A stretch of 64,000 nt of DNA from Paraburkholderia acidipaludis NBRC 101816 (GCF_000684975.1 NZ_BAXZ01000006.1:248001-312000), one strand, 5' to 3'; positions 35,678 to 45,190 are shown, counted from the stretch's first letter. Made by a program: numbers and translations. Notes: generated by a model from the sequence alone, not told the origin.

Positions 35678-37222
35678 TTGAATCAACCCGCCCCGCCGCC
35701 GCCCCTCGAAGGCGGCCGCCTGATCCTCGCAACCATCGCCGTCGCGCTCGCCACGTTCATGAACGTGCTGGACACGTCGATCGCCAACGTCGCCATCCCG
35801 ACCATCTCCGGCGACCTCGGCGTTTCGGTCGACGAAGGCACGTGGGTCATCACCGTGTTCGCCGCCGCCAACGCCGTGTCGATTCCGCTAACGGGCTGGC
35901 TCACGCAGCGTTTCGGGCAGGTGCGCCTGTTCGTCGCCTCGATTTTCTCGTTCGTGATCGCCTCGTGGCTGTGCGGCATCGCACCGAGCCTGCCGTTCCT
36001 GCTCGTCGCGCGCGTGCTGCAGGGCGCCGTGGCCGGTCCGCTGATTCCGCTCTCGCAGGCCATCCTGCTCGGCTCCTGGCCGAAGGACAAGTCGGCCACG
36101 GCGCTCGCGTTCTGGGCCATGACGACAACCGTCGGCCCGATCGCCGGCCCGGCGCTGGGCGGCTGGATCACCGACAGCTACAACTGGGCATGGATCTTCT
36201 ACATCAACATCCCCGTGGGCCTGTTCGCGGGCACTGCCACGTGGCTGATCTACCGCCACCGCGAATCGCCCACGCGCAAGCCGCCCATCGACATCGTGGG
36301 GCTCGGTCTCCTTATCGCGTGGGTGGCGTCGCTGCAGATCATGCTCGACAAGGGCAAGGATCTCGACTGGTTCAACTCGCCCGTGATCGTCGGTCTCGGC
36401 ATCACCGCGCTCGTGAGCTTCGCGTTCTTCCTCGTCTGGGAACTGACCGAGGAGCACCCCATCGTCGACCTGCGGCTCTTCGCGCAGCGCAACTTCCTCG
36501 GCGGCACCGTGGCGATCTCGGTTGCCTACGGCGTGTTCTTCGGCAATCTCGTGCTGCTGCCGCAATGGATGCAGGAGTACCTGAACTACCGCTCCGTCGA
36601 CGCGGGCCTCGTCACCGCGCCGCTCGGCATCTTCGCGGTGATCCTGGCTCCCGTGGTGGGCCGCATCCTGCCGCGCTCGGACGCGCGCATCATCGCGACG
36701 ATCGCGTTCGTGCTCTTCGCGGGCGTGTTCTTCATGCGCTCGTGGTACGTGATCGAGATCGACACCTTCCATCTCGTGCTGCCCACGCTCCTGCAAGGCA
36801 TCCCGATGGCGCTCTTCTTCGTGCCGCTCACGGCGATCATCCTCGCGGGCCAGCCGCCCTCGCGCATGCCGGCGGCCGCGGGCCTCTCGAACTTCGTGCG
36901 CGTATTCTGCGGCGCGGTGGGCACCTCGATCGCGACGAACGCCTGGAACAACCGCACGATCCTCCATCACGCGCGGCTCACGGAGCAGGCTTCGGTCGAC
37001 AACCCCGTCTTCCGCCAGTCGATGGAAAACACCCAGACGCTCCTGCATCTGAGCGAGCCCTCCGCGCACGCGCTGTTCGATTTCCAGCTCACGACCCAGG
37101 CGGCGATGATGGGCCTGAACGACATCTTCTATATCTCGGCGATCATCTTCCTCGCGATCATCCCGCTCATCTGGGTGACGAAATCCACGCGCGGCGGCGG
37201 GGGCGCGGCCGGGGCGCACTGA
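35678..37222 (+). CDS. EmrB/QacA-type (DHA2) multidrug exporter
   Basis: A 514-residue MFS transporter with 14 predicted helices. The DHA2 signatures are present: LDTSIANVAIPTISGDLGVS in helix 1, the motif A-like GWLTQRFGQVRLF and motif C GPIAGPALGGWITDSYNWAWIFYINIPVG. EmrB works with a periplasmic EmrA adaptor and an outer-membrane channel, but neither is adjacent. The start is TTG 35678, chosen for the GGAG 10 bases upstream and the MNQPAPPPPLEGG opening. Drug specificity is unknown. Confidence 0.92.
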   Translation: MNQPAPPPPLEGGRLILATIAVALATFMNVLDTSIANVAIPTISGDLGVSVDEGTWVITVFAAANAVSIPLTGWLTQRFGQVRLFVASIFSFVIASWLCGIAPSLPFLLVARVLQGAVAGPLIPLSQAILLGSWPKDKSATALAFWAMTTTVGPIAGPALGGWITDSYNWAWIFYINIPVGLFAGTATWLIYRHRESPTRKPPIDIVGLGLLIAWVASLQIMLDKGKDLDWFNSPVIVGLGITALVSFAFFLVWELTEEHPIVDLRLFAQRNFLGGTVAISVAYGVFFGNLVLLPQWMQEYLNYRSVDAGLVTAPLGIFAVILAPVVGRILPRSDARIIATIAFVLFAGVFFMRSWYVIEIDTFHLVLPTLLQGIPMALFFVPLTAIILAGQPPSRMPAAAGLSNFVRVFCGAVGTSIATNAWNNRTILHHARLTEQASVDNPVFRQSMENTQTLLHLSEPSAHALFDFQLTTQAAMMGLNDIFYISAIIFLAIIPLIWVTKSTRGGGGAAGAH

Positions 37223-37318
37223 CCTCCGGGCGGTGTTGCGTCGCCGCGGGAATCGCTACAATCGCCGGGGCCGGCGGCCCACCCTGGCCGCGCCCCGCCT
37301 TTTTGTTCTGTCCCGCCC

Positions 37319-38233
37319 ATGGATTACCAGCCGATACTCGACGCCATCCACCGCGACCTGCAGCCGTACCTCGGCACGGGCCGCGTCGCCGACTACATTC
37401 CCGAACTCGCGCGGGTTCGCGCCGACCACTTCGGCATGGCCATCGTCACCGTCGACGGCCGCGTCTTTCGCACCGGCGACGCCGACGTGCGCTTCTCGAT
37501 CCAGAGCATCTCCAAGCTGTTCGCCTGCACGCTGGCGTTCCAGCTGCTCGGCGACGCCCTGTGGGAACGCGTGGGCCGAGAGCCTTCGGGCACGGCGTTC
37601 AATTCGCTGGTCCAACTCGAAAGCGAGTGCGGCAAGCCGCGCAATCCCTTCATCAACGCGGGCGCCCTTGTCGTCACCGACGTGCTGTGCCGCCGCTTCG
37701 TGAAGGCGGAGACCGCGCTCGTCGATTTCATGCGGCGGCTCACGGGTGTCCGCGGGATCGACTACGACCTGCGCGTGGCACAGTCGGAACTCGACCACGC
37801 CGAGCGCAACCGCGCGATGGCGCATTTCATCGCGAGCTTCGGCAATCTGGAAATGCCCGCCGACGCCGTGATCGACGCGTACTGCCGCCAGTGCGCGATT
37901 TCGATGAACTGCGTGGAACTGGCGAGCGCGGCGCTCTTTCTCGCGAACGGCGGCGTCTCGGCCGCCAGCGGCGAGCACGTGCTGGACGCGAGCTCCGCCA
38001 AGCGGCTTTCCGCACTCATGCTGACCTGCGGCACCTATGACGCCGCGGGGGATTTCGTCTATCGCGTGGGGCTGCCCGCGAAGAGCGGCGTGGGCGGCGG
38101 CATCGTGGCCGTGCTGCCGGGCGAGTTCGCGGTGTGCGTGTGGTCGCCGGGGCTCGATCCGACGGGGAATTCGCTGGTCGGCACGATGGCTCTGGAATGG
38201 CTGACGACGCGCACGGAGCGGTCGATTTTTTGA
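37319..38233 (+). CDS. glsA: Glutaminase
   Basis: A 304-residue glutaminase A family enzyme (beta-lactamase-like fold) converting glutamine to glutamate and ammonia. Catalytic serine and lysine are in FSIQSISK (SxxK); other motifs are NPFINAGALVVTD, NRAMAHFIASFGN, YCRQCAISMNC and the late KSGVGGGIVAVLPG. The length is standard. It follows the exporter by about 95 bases but there is no obvious functional link, and it probably has its own promoter. Glutaminase contributes to acid resistance and nitrogen recycling. Confidence 0.95.
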   Translation: MDYQPILDAIHRDLQPYLGTGRVADYIPELARVRADHFGMAIVTVDGRVFRTGDADVRFSIQSISKLFACTLAFQLLGDALWERVGREPSGTAFNSLVQLESECGKPRNPFINAGALVVTDVLCRRFVKAETALVDFMRRLTGVRGIDYDLRVAQSELDHAERNRAMAHFIASFGNLEMPADAVIDAYCRQCAISMNCVELASAALFLANGGVSAASGEHVLDASSAKRLSALMLTCGTYDAAGDFVYRVGLPAKSGVGGGIVAVLPGEFAVCVWSPGLDPTGNSLVGTMALEWLTTRTERSIF

Positions 38234-38603
38234 TGCCTGGCCCGCAAGAACGGGCTTCACTCTTTCAAAGAGAAACGGGACGACACCGCTTTCCCGGTGT
38301 CCTTCACTCAGGCTGCACCGCTCAGCACCTCGGCAGGAACAGGCAATCCGGCATGCCAACGCCGGATCATTGCCAGGCCTCGCGCCCGCTCGCTATTCCG
38401 CACTTCCTACAAGTGCGCTTCCTCATACCGGTCATACCGCTCAGACCATTCGGCCAGCGCTGACAGGATCCCGGGTCCGTCGCCTTCGGGCGTGCCGAGC
38501 TCAAGATCCCTCTCCCCCATCCTTCCCTCAAAATTCTCTTTGACAAACACTCTTACGATATATATCTTAAGACATGTTTTAAGACACTAGAGAAGGAGGC
38601 GTC
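38234..38603. other. Intergenic region between glutaminase and PadR gene
   Basis: The first half contains a hairpin GACACCG-CTTTCC-CGGTGTC (38282-38301) that may terminate the glutaminase message, without a T-tract. The last 65 bases hold the PadR promoter and operator. I see no gene in between. Confidence 0.5.
38540..38584 (+). promoter_or_regulatory. Promoter and AT-rich operator of the PadR/SIP operon
   Basis: TTGACA (38540-38545), 17 bases, TATCTT (38563-38568). Overlapping are a perfect palindrome GATATATATC (38557-38566) and the inverted repeat TCTTAA-N8-TTAAGA (38565-38570 and 38579-38584). In a GC-rich genome this AT-rich dyad is conspicuous and suits autorepression by the PadR protein encoded just downstream. 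Confidence 0.7.
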
Positions 38604-39332
38604 ATGCGCCATCACCATCATTTCGGCCGCCGCGGCCACGATTTTTTGCGTCACGTATCCCCCATTCACGCCTTCTGGCACGCCATGGGCCGCCATCGCC
38701 AGCACGGCGAAGGCCCCGGCGGCTGGGGCGACCGCTTCGGCGGTCCCTTCGGCGGAGGTTTCGGCGGCTTCGGAGACGGCGACGGTTTCGGCCGCGGCCG
38801 CAAGTTCACGTCCGAAGACCTGCAGCTCATGTTGCTCGTTTTGCTCGCCGAGCGCCCGAGCCACGGCTACGAGCTCATCAAGGCGCTCGACGCCCGCTCG
38901 AACGGCTTCTACAGTCCCAGCCCCGGCATGGTCTACCCGGCCCTCACGTATCTGGAAGAGCTCGGCTATGTGAGCGTCACGCTCGAAGGCAATCGCAAGC
39001 AGTACTCACTGTCGCCCGAGGGCCGCACCTACCTCGACGCCAATCGCGAGCGCGCCGAGCTCATTCTCGCCAAGCTCACGCACTTCGGCCGCAAGATGGA
39101 CGTGATGCGCCGCGCGTTCGCGGGCCAGGACCCGGCCGACGAAACCGAAGGCGGCTGGGTGCGCGAGCTGATCGAAGCGCGCCATGCCCTCAAGCACGCC
39201 CTGGTGCGCCGCACGGACGTCTCGCCCGAGGAGCAGCGCCGCATTGCCGCGATCCTCGTGCGCGCCACCCAGGAAATCGAAAACGGCGGCCAAAGCGGCA
39301 GCAACGGCAACAACGAACCGGCCGGCGCCTGA
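38604..39332 (+). CDS. PadR-family metal-responsive regulator (YqjI-like)
   Basis: A 242-residue regulator. The N-terminal ~70 residues are His- and Gly-rich (MRHHHHFGRRGHDFLRHVSPIHAF..., then GGPFGGGFGGFGDGDGFG), followed by the PadR winged helix (DLQLMLLVLLAERPSHGYELIKALD, YSPSPGMVYPALTYLEELGYV) and a helical C-terminal domain. E. coli YqjI has the same layout, binds Fe or Ni through its N-terminus and represses itself and the ferric-siderophore reductase gene yqjH; a yqjH-like gene follows here after 55 bases. AAGGAGG precedes ATG 38604. Metal identity is inferred from the homologue. Confidence 0.9.
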   Translation: MRHHHHFGRRGHDFLRHVSPIHAFWHAMGRHRQHGEGPGGWGDRFGGPFGGGFGGFGDGDGFGRGRKFTSEDLQLMLLVLLAERPSHGYELIKALDARSNGFYSPSPGMVYPALTYLEELGYVSVTLEGNRKQYSLSPEGRTYLDANRERAELILAKLTHFGRKMDVMRRAFAGQDPADETEGGWVRELIEARHALKHALVRRTDVSPEEQRRIAAILVRATQEIENGGQSGSNGNNEPAGA

Positions 39333-39387
39333 TCCGCCGCTCAGATCGAGCCAACCCGGCCCGCCCGTCTTCATCGGAGAATCTTTC

Positions 39388-40200
39388 ATGCAGAACCCCT
39401 CAACCCTCGAAGTTTTCCGCGTGCGTCATCCGCTGAAGTTCCGGCTGCTGCGCGTCGCGCGCGTCGTACCGCTCTCGCCCGCGCTCGTGCGCGTCACGCT
39501 CACGGGCGATCTCGACGATTTCGTCTCGGCCTCGTTCGACGATCACGTGAAGGTGTTTTTCCCGCCCGCCGGCGCCGAAAAGCCGGTGCTGCCGACGCTC
39601 GGCCCCGACGGCCCGGTGTTTCCCGAAGGCGAAGAAAACCGCGCGGCCATGCGCGATTACACGCCGCGCCGTTTCGACGCCGAAGCGGGCGAGCTCGATC
39701 TCGAGTTCGCGCTCCACGAAGCCGGCCCCGCCACGGCGTGGGCGGCCAACGCGCAGCCGGGGCACTACCTCGGCATCGGCGGACCGCGCGGATCGATGGT
39801 GATCCCGACCGGCTTCGACTGGCATCTGCTGATCGGCGACGACACCGCGCTGCCGGCTATCCAGCGGCGTCTCACCGAGCTGCCCGCAGGCGCGCGCGTC
39901 GCGGTGGTCGTGGAGGTCGAGAACCGCGCGGCCCGCATCGAACTGCCGACCGAGACCGACCTCTATGCCATCTGGTGCTATCGCGACGAGGCGACATCGG
40001 ACAATCCGCTGCTCGATGCCGTGGACCAGGTCTGGCTGCCGCCGGGCACGGGCTACGTCTGGGCGGCCGGCGAAGCGGCTGCGATCCGCGCCGTGCGCAC
40101 GCATCTCGTGAACGATCGCGGCGTGGACAAGAAGCGCATTCGCGCCTCGGCTTACTGGCGGCGCGGCGCGCAGGCGACCCACGAAACCATCGACGACTAG
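39388..40200 (+). CDS. Siderophore-interacting FAD/NADPH reductase (YqjH/ViuB-like)
   Basis: A 270-residue cytoplasmic flavoprotein that reduces ferric siderophores to free Fe(II). The FAD-binding motif RDYTPRRFD, the GHYLGIGGPRGSMVIP loop and the C-terminal NAD(P)H region (YVWAAGEAAAIRAVRTHLV, ending in ASAYWRRG) are those of the SIP family. ATG 39388 gives a GGAGAATC ribosome site. It is the second gene of the PadR operon and is expected to be derepressed when metal levels change. An MFS exporter follows 67 bases downstream. Confidence 0.92.
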   Translation: MQNPSTLEVFRVRHPLKFRLLRVARVVPLSPALVRVTLTGDLDDFVSASFDDHVKVFFPPAGAEKPVLPTLGPDGPVFPEGEENRAAMRDYTPRRFDAEAGELDLEFALHEAGPATAWAANAQPGHYLGIGGPRGSMVIPTGFDWHLLIGDDTALPAIQRRLTELPAGARVAVVVEVENRAARIELPTETDLYAIWCYRDEATSDNPLLDAVDQVWLPPGTGYVWAAGEAAAIRAVRTHLVNDRGVDKKRIRASAYWRRGAQATHETIDD

Positions 40201-40267
40201 TCGTCGACCCATCCCGGATGCGCGGCGCACTTGCCGCGCATGCTTCTTTCAGGGCAAAGCGAATCCA

Positions 40268-41542
40268 ATGACAACCACGCTCAATCCCCTGCGCGAACGC
40301 ACGCTGCTCTGGCTGCTCGCGCTGACCCAGTTCACCGTCATCATGGACTTCATGGTGATGATGCCGCTCGGCCCGCAAATCATGCACGCCTTCGCCATCA
40401 CGCCGGCGCAGTTCGCCACGGCGGTGTCGGCCTATTCGCTGTGCTCGGGGCTTTCGGGTCTCTTCGCGGCAACCTATATCGACCGCTTCGACCGGCGCCG
40501 TTTGCTGCAGGTGGCGTATGCGCTCTTCGCGGCGTCCAATCTCGCCTGCGCGCTGGCCGGCAACTTTCATCTGCTGCTCGCGGCGCGCGCGTTTGCCGGC
40601 CTCACGGGCGGCGTGCTGGGCTCGATCGTGATGGCTATCGTGAGCGACGTGATTCCTGCGGCACGCCGCGGCGCCGCCACGGGCGTCATCATGACGGCGT
40701 TCTCGATTGCGGCGATTGCCGGGGTGCCCGCCGGCGTGCTGTTGGGCGCGCACTTCGGCTGGAGCGCGCCGTTCCTGCTGCTGGTGGTGCTTTCGGCGGG
40801 CATCTGGTTCGCGGGCACGCGCATCGTGCCGCCGCTCACGGAACACCTCGGCGAGCGCACGCCGCTCTCGCGCATCCTGCCGCAGCTCTGGAGCCTGCTC
40901 ACGCTGCCGCGCCACCTCAAGGCGTTCGCGCTGACCTTTACGATGATGGCCGGTCACATGTTCGTGATCCCGTTCATCTCGCCCATGCTCGTCGCGAATC
41001 ACGGCGTTGCGCCGCAGCAGCTCTCGTGGCTCTACATGGCAGGCGGCGCCGCGACCTTCCTGACGTCGCGCGCGGTGGGACGGCTTGCGGACCGCTACGG
41101 CAAGCGCCAGGTCTTCCGCATCATGGCGCTCGTCTCGCTCGCCCCGGTGCTGTTCGTTACGCATCTGCCGCCGGCACTGCCGTTCGTCGGCCTCGTCGCG
41201 TTCTTCGCCTTCTTCATGGTCGCGATGTCGGGACGCATGATCCCGATGCAGGCGCTGCTCACGACGATCCCCGAGCCCGCGCGGCGCGGCGCCTTCCTCA
41301 GCGCGAACAATGCCGTGCAGGCGCTCGGGATGGGCATTGGCGCATGGGCCGGCGGCCTTCTGCTGGCGAACGGGCCGAACGGCACGATCACGGGCTATGG
41401 GTGCAACGGCTGGGTTGCCACGGCGCTGACACTCGTCGCCATTGCCTGGATCGCGCATGTGAAAGGCACCGGCCACGACACGCCGGCGCAAGGCGGCCCC
41501 GTGCGGAGCGCCAGCGCGCCGGTTGCCGCCCAGTCGCGTTAG
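40268..41542 (+). CDS. MFS transporter
   Basis: A 424-residue 12-helix major facilitator exporter. Helix 1 reads LLALTQFTVIMDFMVMMPLGPQIM, the motif A region is GLFAATYIDRFDRRRLL, and the second half repeats it as GRLADRYGKRQVFR. The closest general class is the arabinose/drug efflux (AraJ-like) group. Its place after the siderophore reductase suggests involvement in siderophore or metal-chelate export, but that is only context. It may be the third gene of the PadR-controlled unit. Confidence 0.88.
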   Translation: MTTTLNPLRERTLLWLLALTQFTVIMDFMVMMPLGPQIMHAFAITPAQFATAVSAYSLCSGLSGLFAATYIDRFDRRRLLQVAYALFAASNLACALAGNFHLLLAARAFAGLTGGVLGSIVMAIVSDVIPAARRGAATGVIMTAFSIAAIAGVPAGVLLGAHFGWSAPFLLLVVLSAGIWFAGTRIVPPLTEHLGERTPLSRILPQLWSLLTLPRHLKAFALTFTMMAGHMFVIPFISPMLVANHGVAPQQLSWLYMAGGAATFLTSRAVGRLADRYGKRQVFRIMALVSLAPVLFVTHLPPALPFVGLVAFFAFFMVAMSGRMIPMQALLTTIPEPARRGAFLSANNAVQALGMGIGAWAGGLLLANGPNGTITGYGCNGWVATALTLVAIAWIAHVKGTGHDTPAQGGPVRSASAPVAAQSR

Positions 41543-41846
41543 CACCGTGCATCTTGAGAACCCGCGAGACCTGGCCCGCCGTGAAGCCGCCGTTGCGGAT
41601 ATACGGCGCGCAGTCGAGCGGCGCGACGGGCGAAAACACGGCCAGCCCGGCAACGTCGGACGGCTGAGAATGGCAGACAACCGTGCCGGTAATAAGGATT
41701 GCCATATCTTGCCGGGCTATCTTTTTGCACCGCATTTACGGCTTTCGGAATACGCTTGTTTCACCTTGACCCACGTCTCGAAACCAAAATGCGAAGCAAG
41801 GTCGACGCGGCCTCGCTCCAGGCGCTACGTGAAGGCCTGAAACGAG
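41543..41846. other. Intergenic region without a recognised element
   Basis: About 300 bases between convergent genes (MFS transporter and TPR/ATP-grasp protein). I see no gene, terminator with T-tract, or repeat in it. The part near 41,690-41,760 is somewhat richer in A+T. Confidence 0.4.
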
Positions 41847-43235
41847 TCAGCGCTCGCGCTGGACCTGGCACGCTGCCACACGCTTCGCGAGCATGGTATG
41901 AAACGCGCGCTTGATCCGCTCCACCGCTTCGGTCTTGTACGGAAACTGCTGGTTGTTGCCGTGAACCAGCATGCTCGCATTGACTTCGAACACCACGATC
42001 GCGCCGTCCTGCCCTAGCGAGCAGTCGATGCCGAAGTAGTCGAGGCCGATCGCATTGCGGATGGCGCGCAACGCCTCGCGCTGCGCCGCGCCGAACACGC
42101 GCCAGGGATCGTCGAGGAACGCCTGCTCCTCGGCCTGCATCCACGCACTGTCCCCCATGCCGGTGGTGACGTGGTGCACTTTCCATTTGTCGTCGATGGC
42201 GAGGTGGTACGGCAGGATCTCGTCGTCGACGAAGACGAAACGATATTTACGGAAATACCCGTCGGCGGACCGGTAGTTCACGAACGGCGTGAGATAGTAG
42301 TTCTCAGCAACGTGTTTCGCGAGAAACGCCTGCAGTTGCGCGAGATCCCCCACCTTCTCGAACGCCTCGCCGCCGTGCGAGCCCGCCGGCCTCACGAGCA
42401 GCGGAAACGGCGGCACCTCGCCGCCCTGCGCGGCCAGCGCCTGCAACTGCGCCGCCGGATGGAGGCGCGTTTGCGGAACCCGGCAGCCCGGCACGGGTTC
42501 GAGACGCCGCGCCACCGATTCGCGGCTCGTCTCGACAATCAGCCGCGGCGGATTGATAACCGGGCTTCCGATCGCCGCAATGAACGCCTCCGCCGGCCCG
42601 AGCGATGCCAGCCCCCGATCGACATCGGAAACGAGATTGACAACCACGTCCGCGTAGCCGCGCAAGCGGTCGTAGTCGTAGTCCATGTCCGCCAGCACGG
42701 TGATGACGTTGCTTTCGAAGCGCGCGTTCGCCACCAGATACTCGATCGGCGTATTGCCGGCGCCGGGCGCGAAGACGAACAGGGCACGGAAATCCGGCGG
42801 TGCGACAGCGGCGGGAATGAGGATCAGCGGCCTGAGTTTCAGCGCGCGGCGGTAGCTCGCCTGGGCGGCTTCGTCCATGCCCAGCGCCTGCTGCAGATTG
42901 GCGACGAGGTGGGCGGTGGTGGCATCGTCCGGCGCGTACTCGAGCGCGCGCTCGAAGTGCCGGAGCGAACGCAGCCGGCGGCCCGCGCAGGCCTCGGCCA
43001 GACCCAGCTGGCGACAGACCGCGGCCGTGTCGCCCTCGCGGTTCAGGAGCGGCGTGAGACACGCGATGGCTTCGTTGAAGCGGTCGAGCCGGATCAGGAG
43101 TTGGGCGAGACCGTAACAGGCGGCCCAATGATCGGGGTCGCCGGCCAGGACTTCACGGTAATGGCCCTCGGCGAGATCGAGACGTCCCTCGCGATGATAC
43201 GAAGAGGCCAGTTCAAACAAGCGATCGGCAGACAT
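41847..43235 (-). CDS. TPR + ATP-grasp protein, copy 1 (unknown substrate)
   Basis: A 462-residue protein with two parts. Residues ~1-140 are TPR repeats (LFELASSYHREGRLDLAEGHYREVLAGDPDHW..., LGLAEACAGRRLRSLRHFERALEYAPDD, GMDEAAQASYRRALKLRP). Residues ~230-455 resemble an ATP-grasp ligase: PFPLLVRPAGSHGGEAF (nucleotide lysine/glycine-loop region), GYFRKYRFVFVDDEILPYHLAID and FEVNASMLVHG, whose Glu and Asn would hold Mg-ATP. ATP-grasp enzymes join a carboxylate to an amine or thiol. A paralogue with the same layout is encoded at 51,685-53,037. ATG 43235 was preferred to a TTG at 43253. I know of no characterised member. Confidence 0.75.
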   Translation of the reverse strand: MSADRLFELASSYHREGRLDLAEGHYREVLAGDPDHWAACYGLAQLLIRLDRFNEAIACLTPLLNREGDTAAVCRQLGLAEACAGRRLRSLRHFERALEYAPDDATTAHLVANLQQALGMDEAAQASYRRALKLRPLILIPAAVAPPDFRALFVFAPGAGNTPIEYLVANARFESNVITVLADMDYDYDRLRGYADVVVNLVSDVDRGLASLGPAEAFIAAIGSPVINPPRLIVETSRESVARRLEPVPGCRVPQTRLHPAAQLQALAAQGGEVPPFPLLVRPAGSHGGEAFEKVGDLAQLQAFLAKHVAENYYLTPFVNYRSADGYFRKYRFVFVDDEILPYHLAIDDKWKVHHVTTGMGDSAWMQAEEQAFLDDPWRVFGAAQREALRAIRNAIGLDYFGIDCSLGQDGAIVVFEVNASMLVHGNNQQFPYKTEAVERIKRAFHTMLAKRVAACQVQRER

Positions 43236-43253
43236 GATGGCAGCGCGCGGCAA

Positions 43254-43611
43254 CGTGATGTGAACCGGTCAACATAGCAGAGCCACGCGCCGCGGAGATC
43301 GTGACCCTGATGTGACAGCTTACGGCAGATTACCAGAGCTGCCGCGGGTAATGCCGCGTAACACGAAAACGCGAAGAGCCCGCAATCCGGCGGCTTGACA
43401 CAAGCGCGACTCGTTTCGGCACTACATTCATGCTCGCGGTTCTCCGCGCGCCGCATGCAGCGGCCCGCACGCTCCTATTCTTCAGACTTGTTCTGCTCTA
43501 CGAACGAATGCGAAAGAAGCCCAAAGGAGCCTGAATAACCCTTCAGAATCCCGTGCGAAAGCCGATATAGCGATCGGCGTTCGCCCTCATTCTCTCCCGT
43601 ATCTGCCCCCA
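43254..43611. other. Divergent region before the chemoreceptor gene
   Basis: No gene is apparent in these 358 bases. The part nearest the chemoreceptor contains a possible flagellar sigma-28 promoter: GCCGATAT (43561-43568), an excellent -10, with a weak -35 (TTCA, 43542-43545) 15 bases upstream. An AAAGGAG at 43,512-43,518 is not followed by a usable start. Confidence 0.4.
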
Positions 43612-45153
43612 ATGAAGCTCAGTCGCAAGATTCCTCTCGCCTTCGGTGCCGCACTCACGTTGATGTCGGCTGGCGCGTTTTACGGCATTCACATGCTCAA
43701 CGAAGCCATCGGCACCTATCGCACCAGCGTGCAGGACAGCGCCGCGAACGAGCGCATGGCGTCGGCTACGCTCGTCGCGTTCAAGCTGCAGGTACAGGAG
43801 TGGAAAGACACGCTCCTGCGCGGCAAGGATCCGCAGAAACTCGACCGCTACTGGAGCGCGTTCCAGACACGCGAGAAAACTGTCGACGACCTCGCCGCGA
43901 AGCTCGAACAAACGCTTGCGCCAGGCGAGGCCCGCGACCTGATCGAGCAGTTCGCGCAGGCGCACGCGGCCATGGGCCAGGGTTATCGCAAAGGTTTCGA
44001 CGCATTCAAGGCGGCGGGCTTCGACCCGACCGCCGGCGACACGCAGGTGGCCGGCGTAGACCGCGCGCCTGCCGACCTGCTGGACCGCGCGGCGCAGAAA
44101 ATCGCCGCCGACAATGCGCAGGTGGCAACGCAAGCCGCCGTGGACGCCGAACGCGCCACGCAGATCAGCGCCGCGCTGATGATCGGCGTGTTCGTGCTTG
44201 CGCTCGCGGGCGGCGTCGCCTTCAGCCGGACGGTGACGCGGCCGCTCGGCCGCGCGGTGCGCTTTGCGCATGAAGTCGCGGCCGGCGACCTCTCGACGGA
44301 TCTGGACGTGAGCGGCGACGACGAAACCGCCGAGCTGCTCGCCACGCTCATGCAGATGCAGGCAAGCCTCGCGCACGTGGTGAACGAAGTGCGCGGCAAC
44401 GCGATGGGCGTAGCGTCCGCGAGCGCGCAGATCGCGGCCGGCAACCAGAATCTATCGGCGCGCACCGAAGGCCAGGCGGCGTCGCTCGAAGAAACGGCCG
44501 CGAGCATGGAAGAACTCACCTCGATCGTGCGCATGAACGCCGAGAACGCGCAGCATGCGAGCGAGCTTGCCGGCACGGCGGCGCAGACCGCCACGCGCGG
44601 CGGCGCCGTGATGCACGAAGTGGTCGAAACCATGCGGTCGATCGCCGAAAGTTCGGGCAAGGTGGGCGAGATCATCAGCCTGATCGACGGCATTGCGTTT
44701 CAAACCAATATTCTCGCGCTGAACGCCGCCGTGGAAGCGGCGCGCGCGGGCGAACAGGGCCGCGGCTTCGCGGTGGTGGCGGGCGAAGTCCGCACGCTCG
44801 CGCAACGCAGCGCCGCCGCGGCGCGCGAAATCAAGGACCTGATCGCCCAGTCGACGCAGCGCGTGGAAGCGGGCTCGTCGCTCGTTGCCGGCGCGGGTCG
44901 GATCATCGACGAGATCGTCGGCTCGGTGCACCGCGTAACGGCCATCGTCGGCGAGATTTCGACGGCCTCGCGGGAGCAGACGGCCGGCATCGAGCAGGTG
45001 GGGATTGCGGTGACGCAGATGGACGAGGTCACGCAGCAGAACGCCGCGCTCGTGGAGGAAGCCACGGCGGCCACCCACGCGCTTGCCGAGCAGGCCGCGG
45101 CGCTGCGCGAGGCGGTCGCCACGTTCCGCCTGCGCGAAGGTCTCGCGGGCTGA
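43612..45153 (+). CDS. Methyl-accepting chemotaxis protein
   Basis: A 513-residue chemoreceptor. Helix 1 is about residues 7-28 (PLAFGAALTLMSAGAFYGIHML), the periplasmic sensor spans ~30-180, and helix 2 is ~185-205 (ISAALMIGVFVLALAGGVAFS). A HAMP domain follows, then methylation helices and the signalling tip with IDGIAFQTNILALNAAVEAARAGEQGRGFAVVAGEVR. The C-terminus (FRLREGLAG) lacks the NWETF-type pentapeptide that tethers methylation enzymes. The sensor is of the four-helix-bundle type, so its ligand cannot be assigned. It is monocistronic, with a possible sigma-28 promoter. Confidence 0.94.
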   Translation: MKLSRKIPLAFGAALTLMSAGAFYGIHMLNEAIGTYRTSVQDSAANERMASATLVAFKLQVQEWKDTLLRGKDPQKLDRYWSAFQTREKTVDDLAAKLEQTLAPGEARDLIEQFAQAHAAMGQGYRKGFDAFKAAGFDPTAGDTQVAGVDRAPADLLDRAAQKIAADNAQVATQAAVDAERATQISAALMIGVFVLALAGGVAFSRTVTRPLGRAVRFAHEVAAGDLSTDLDVSGDDETAELLATLMQMQASLAHVVNEVRGNAMGVASASAQIAAGNQNLSARTEGQAASLEETAASMEELTSIVRMNAENAQHASELAGTAAQTATRGGAVMHEVVETMRSIAESSGKVGEIISLIDGIAFQTNILALNAAVEAARAGEQGRGFAVVAGEVRTLAQRSAAAAREIKDLIAQSTQRVEAGSSLVAGAGRIIDEIVGSVHRVTAIVGEISTASREQTAGIEQVGIAVTQMDEVTQQNAALVEEATAATHALAEQAAALREAVATFRLREGLAG

Positions 45154-45190
45154 CGCGGGCGGGACGCCCGCCCTGTCGTCGCTCGCCCGA

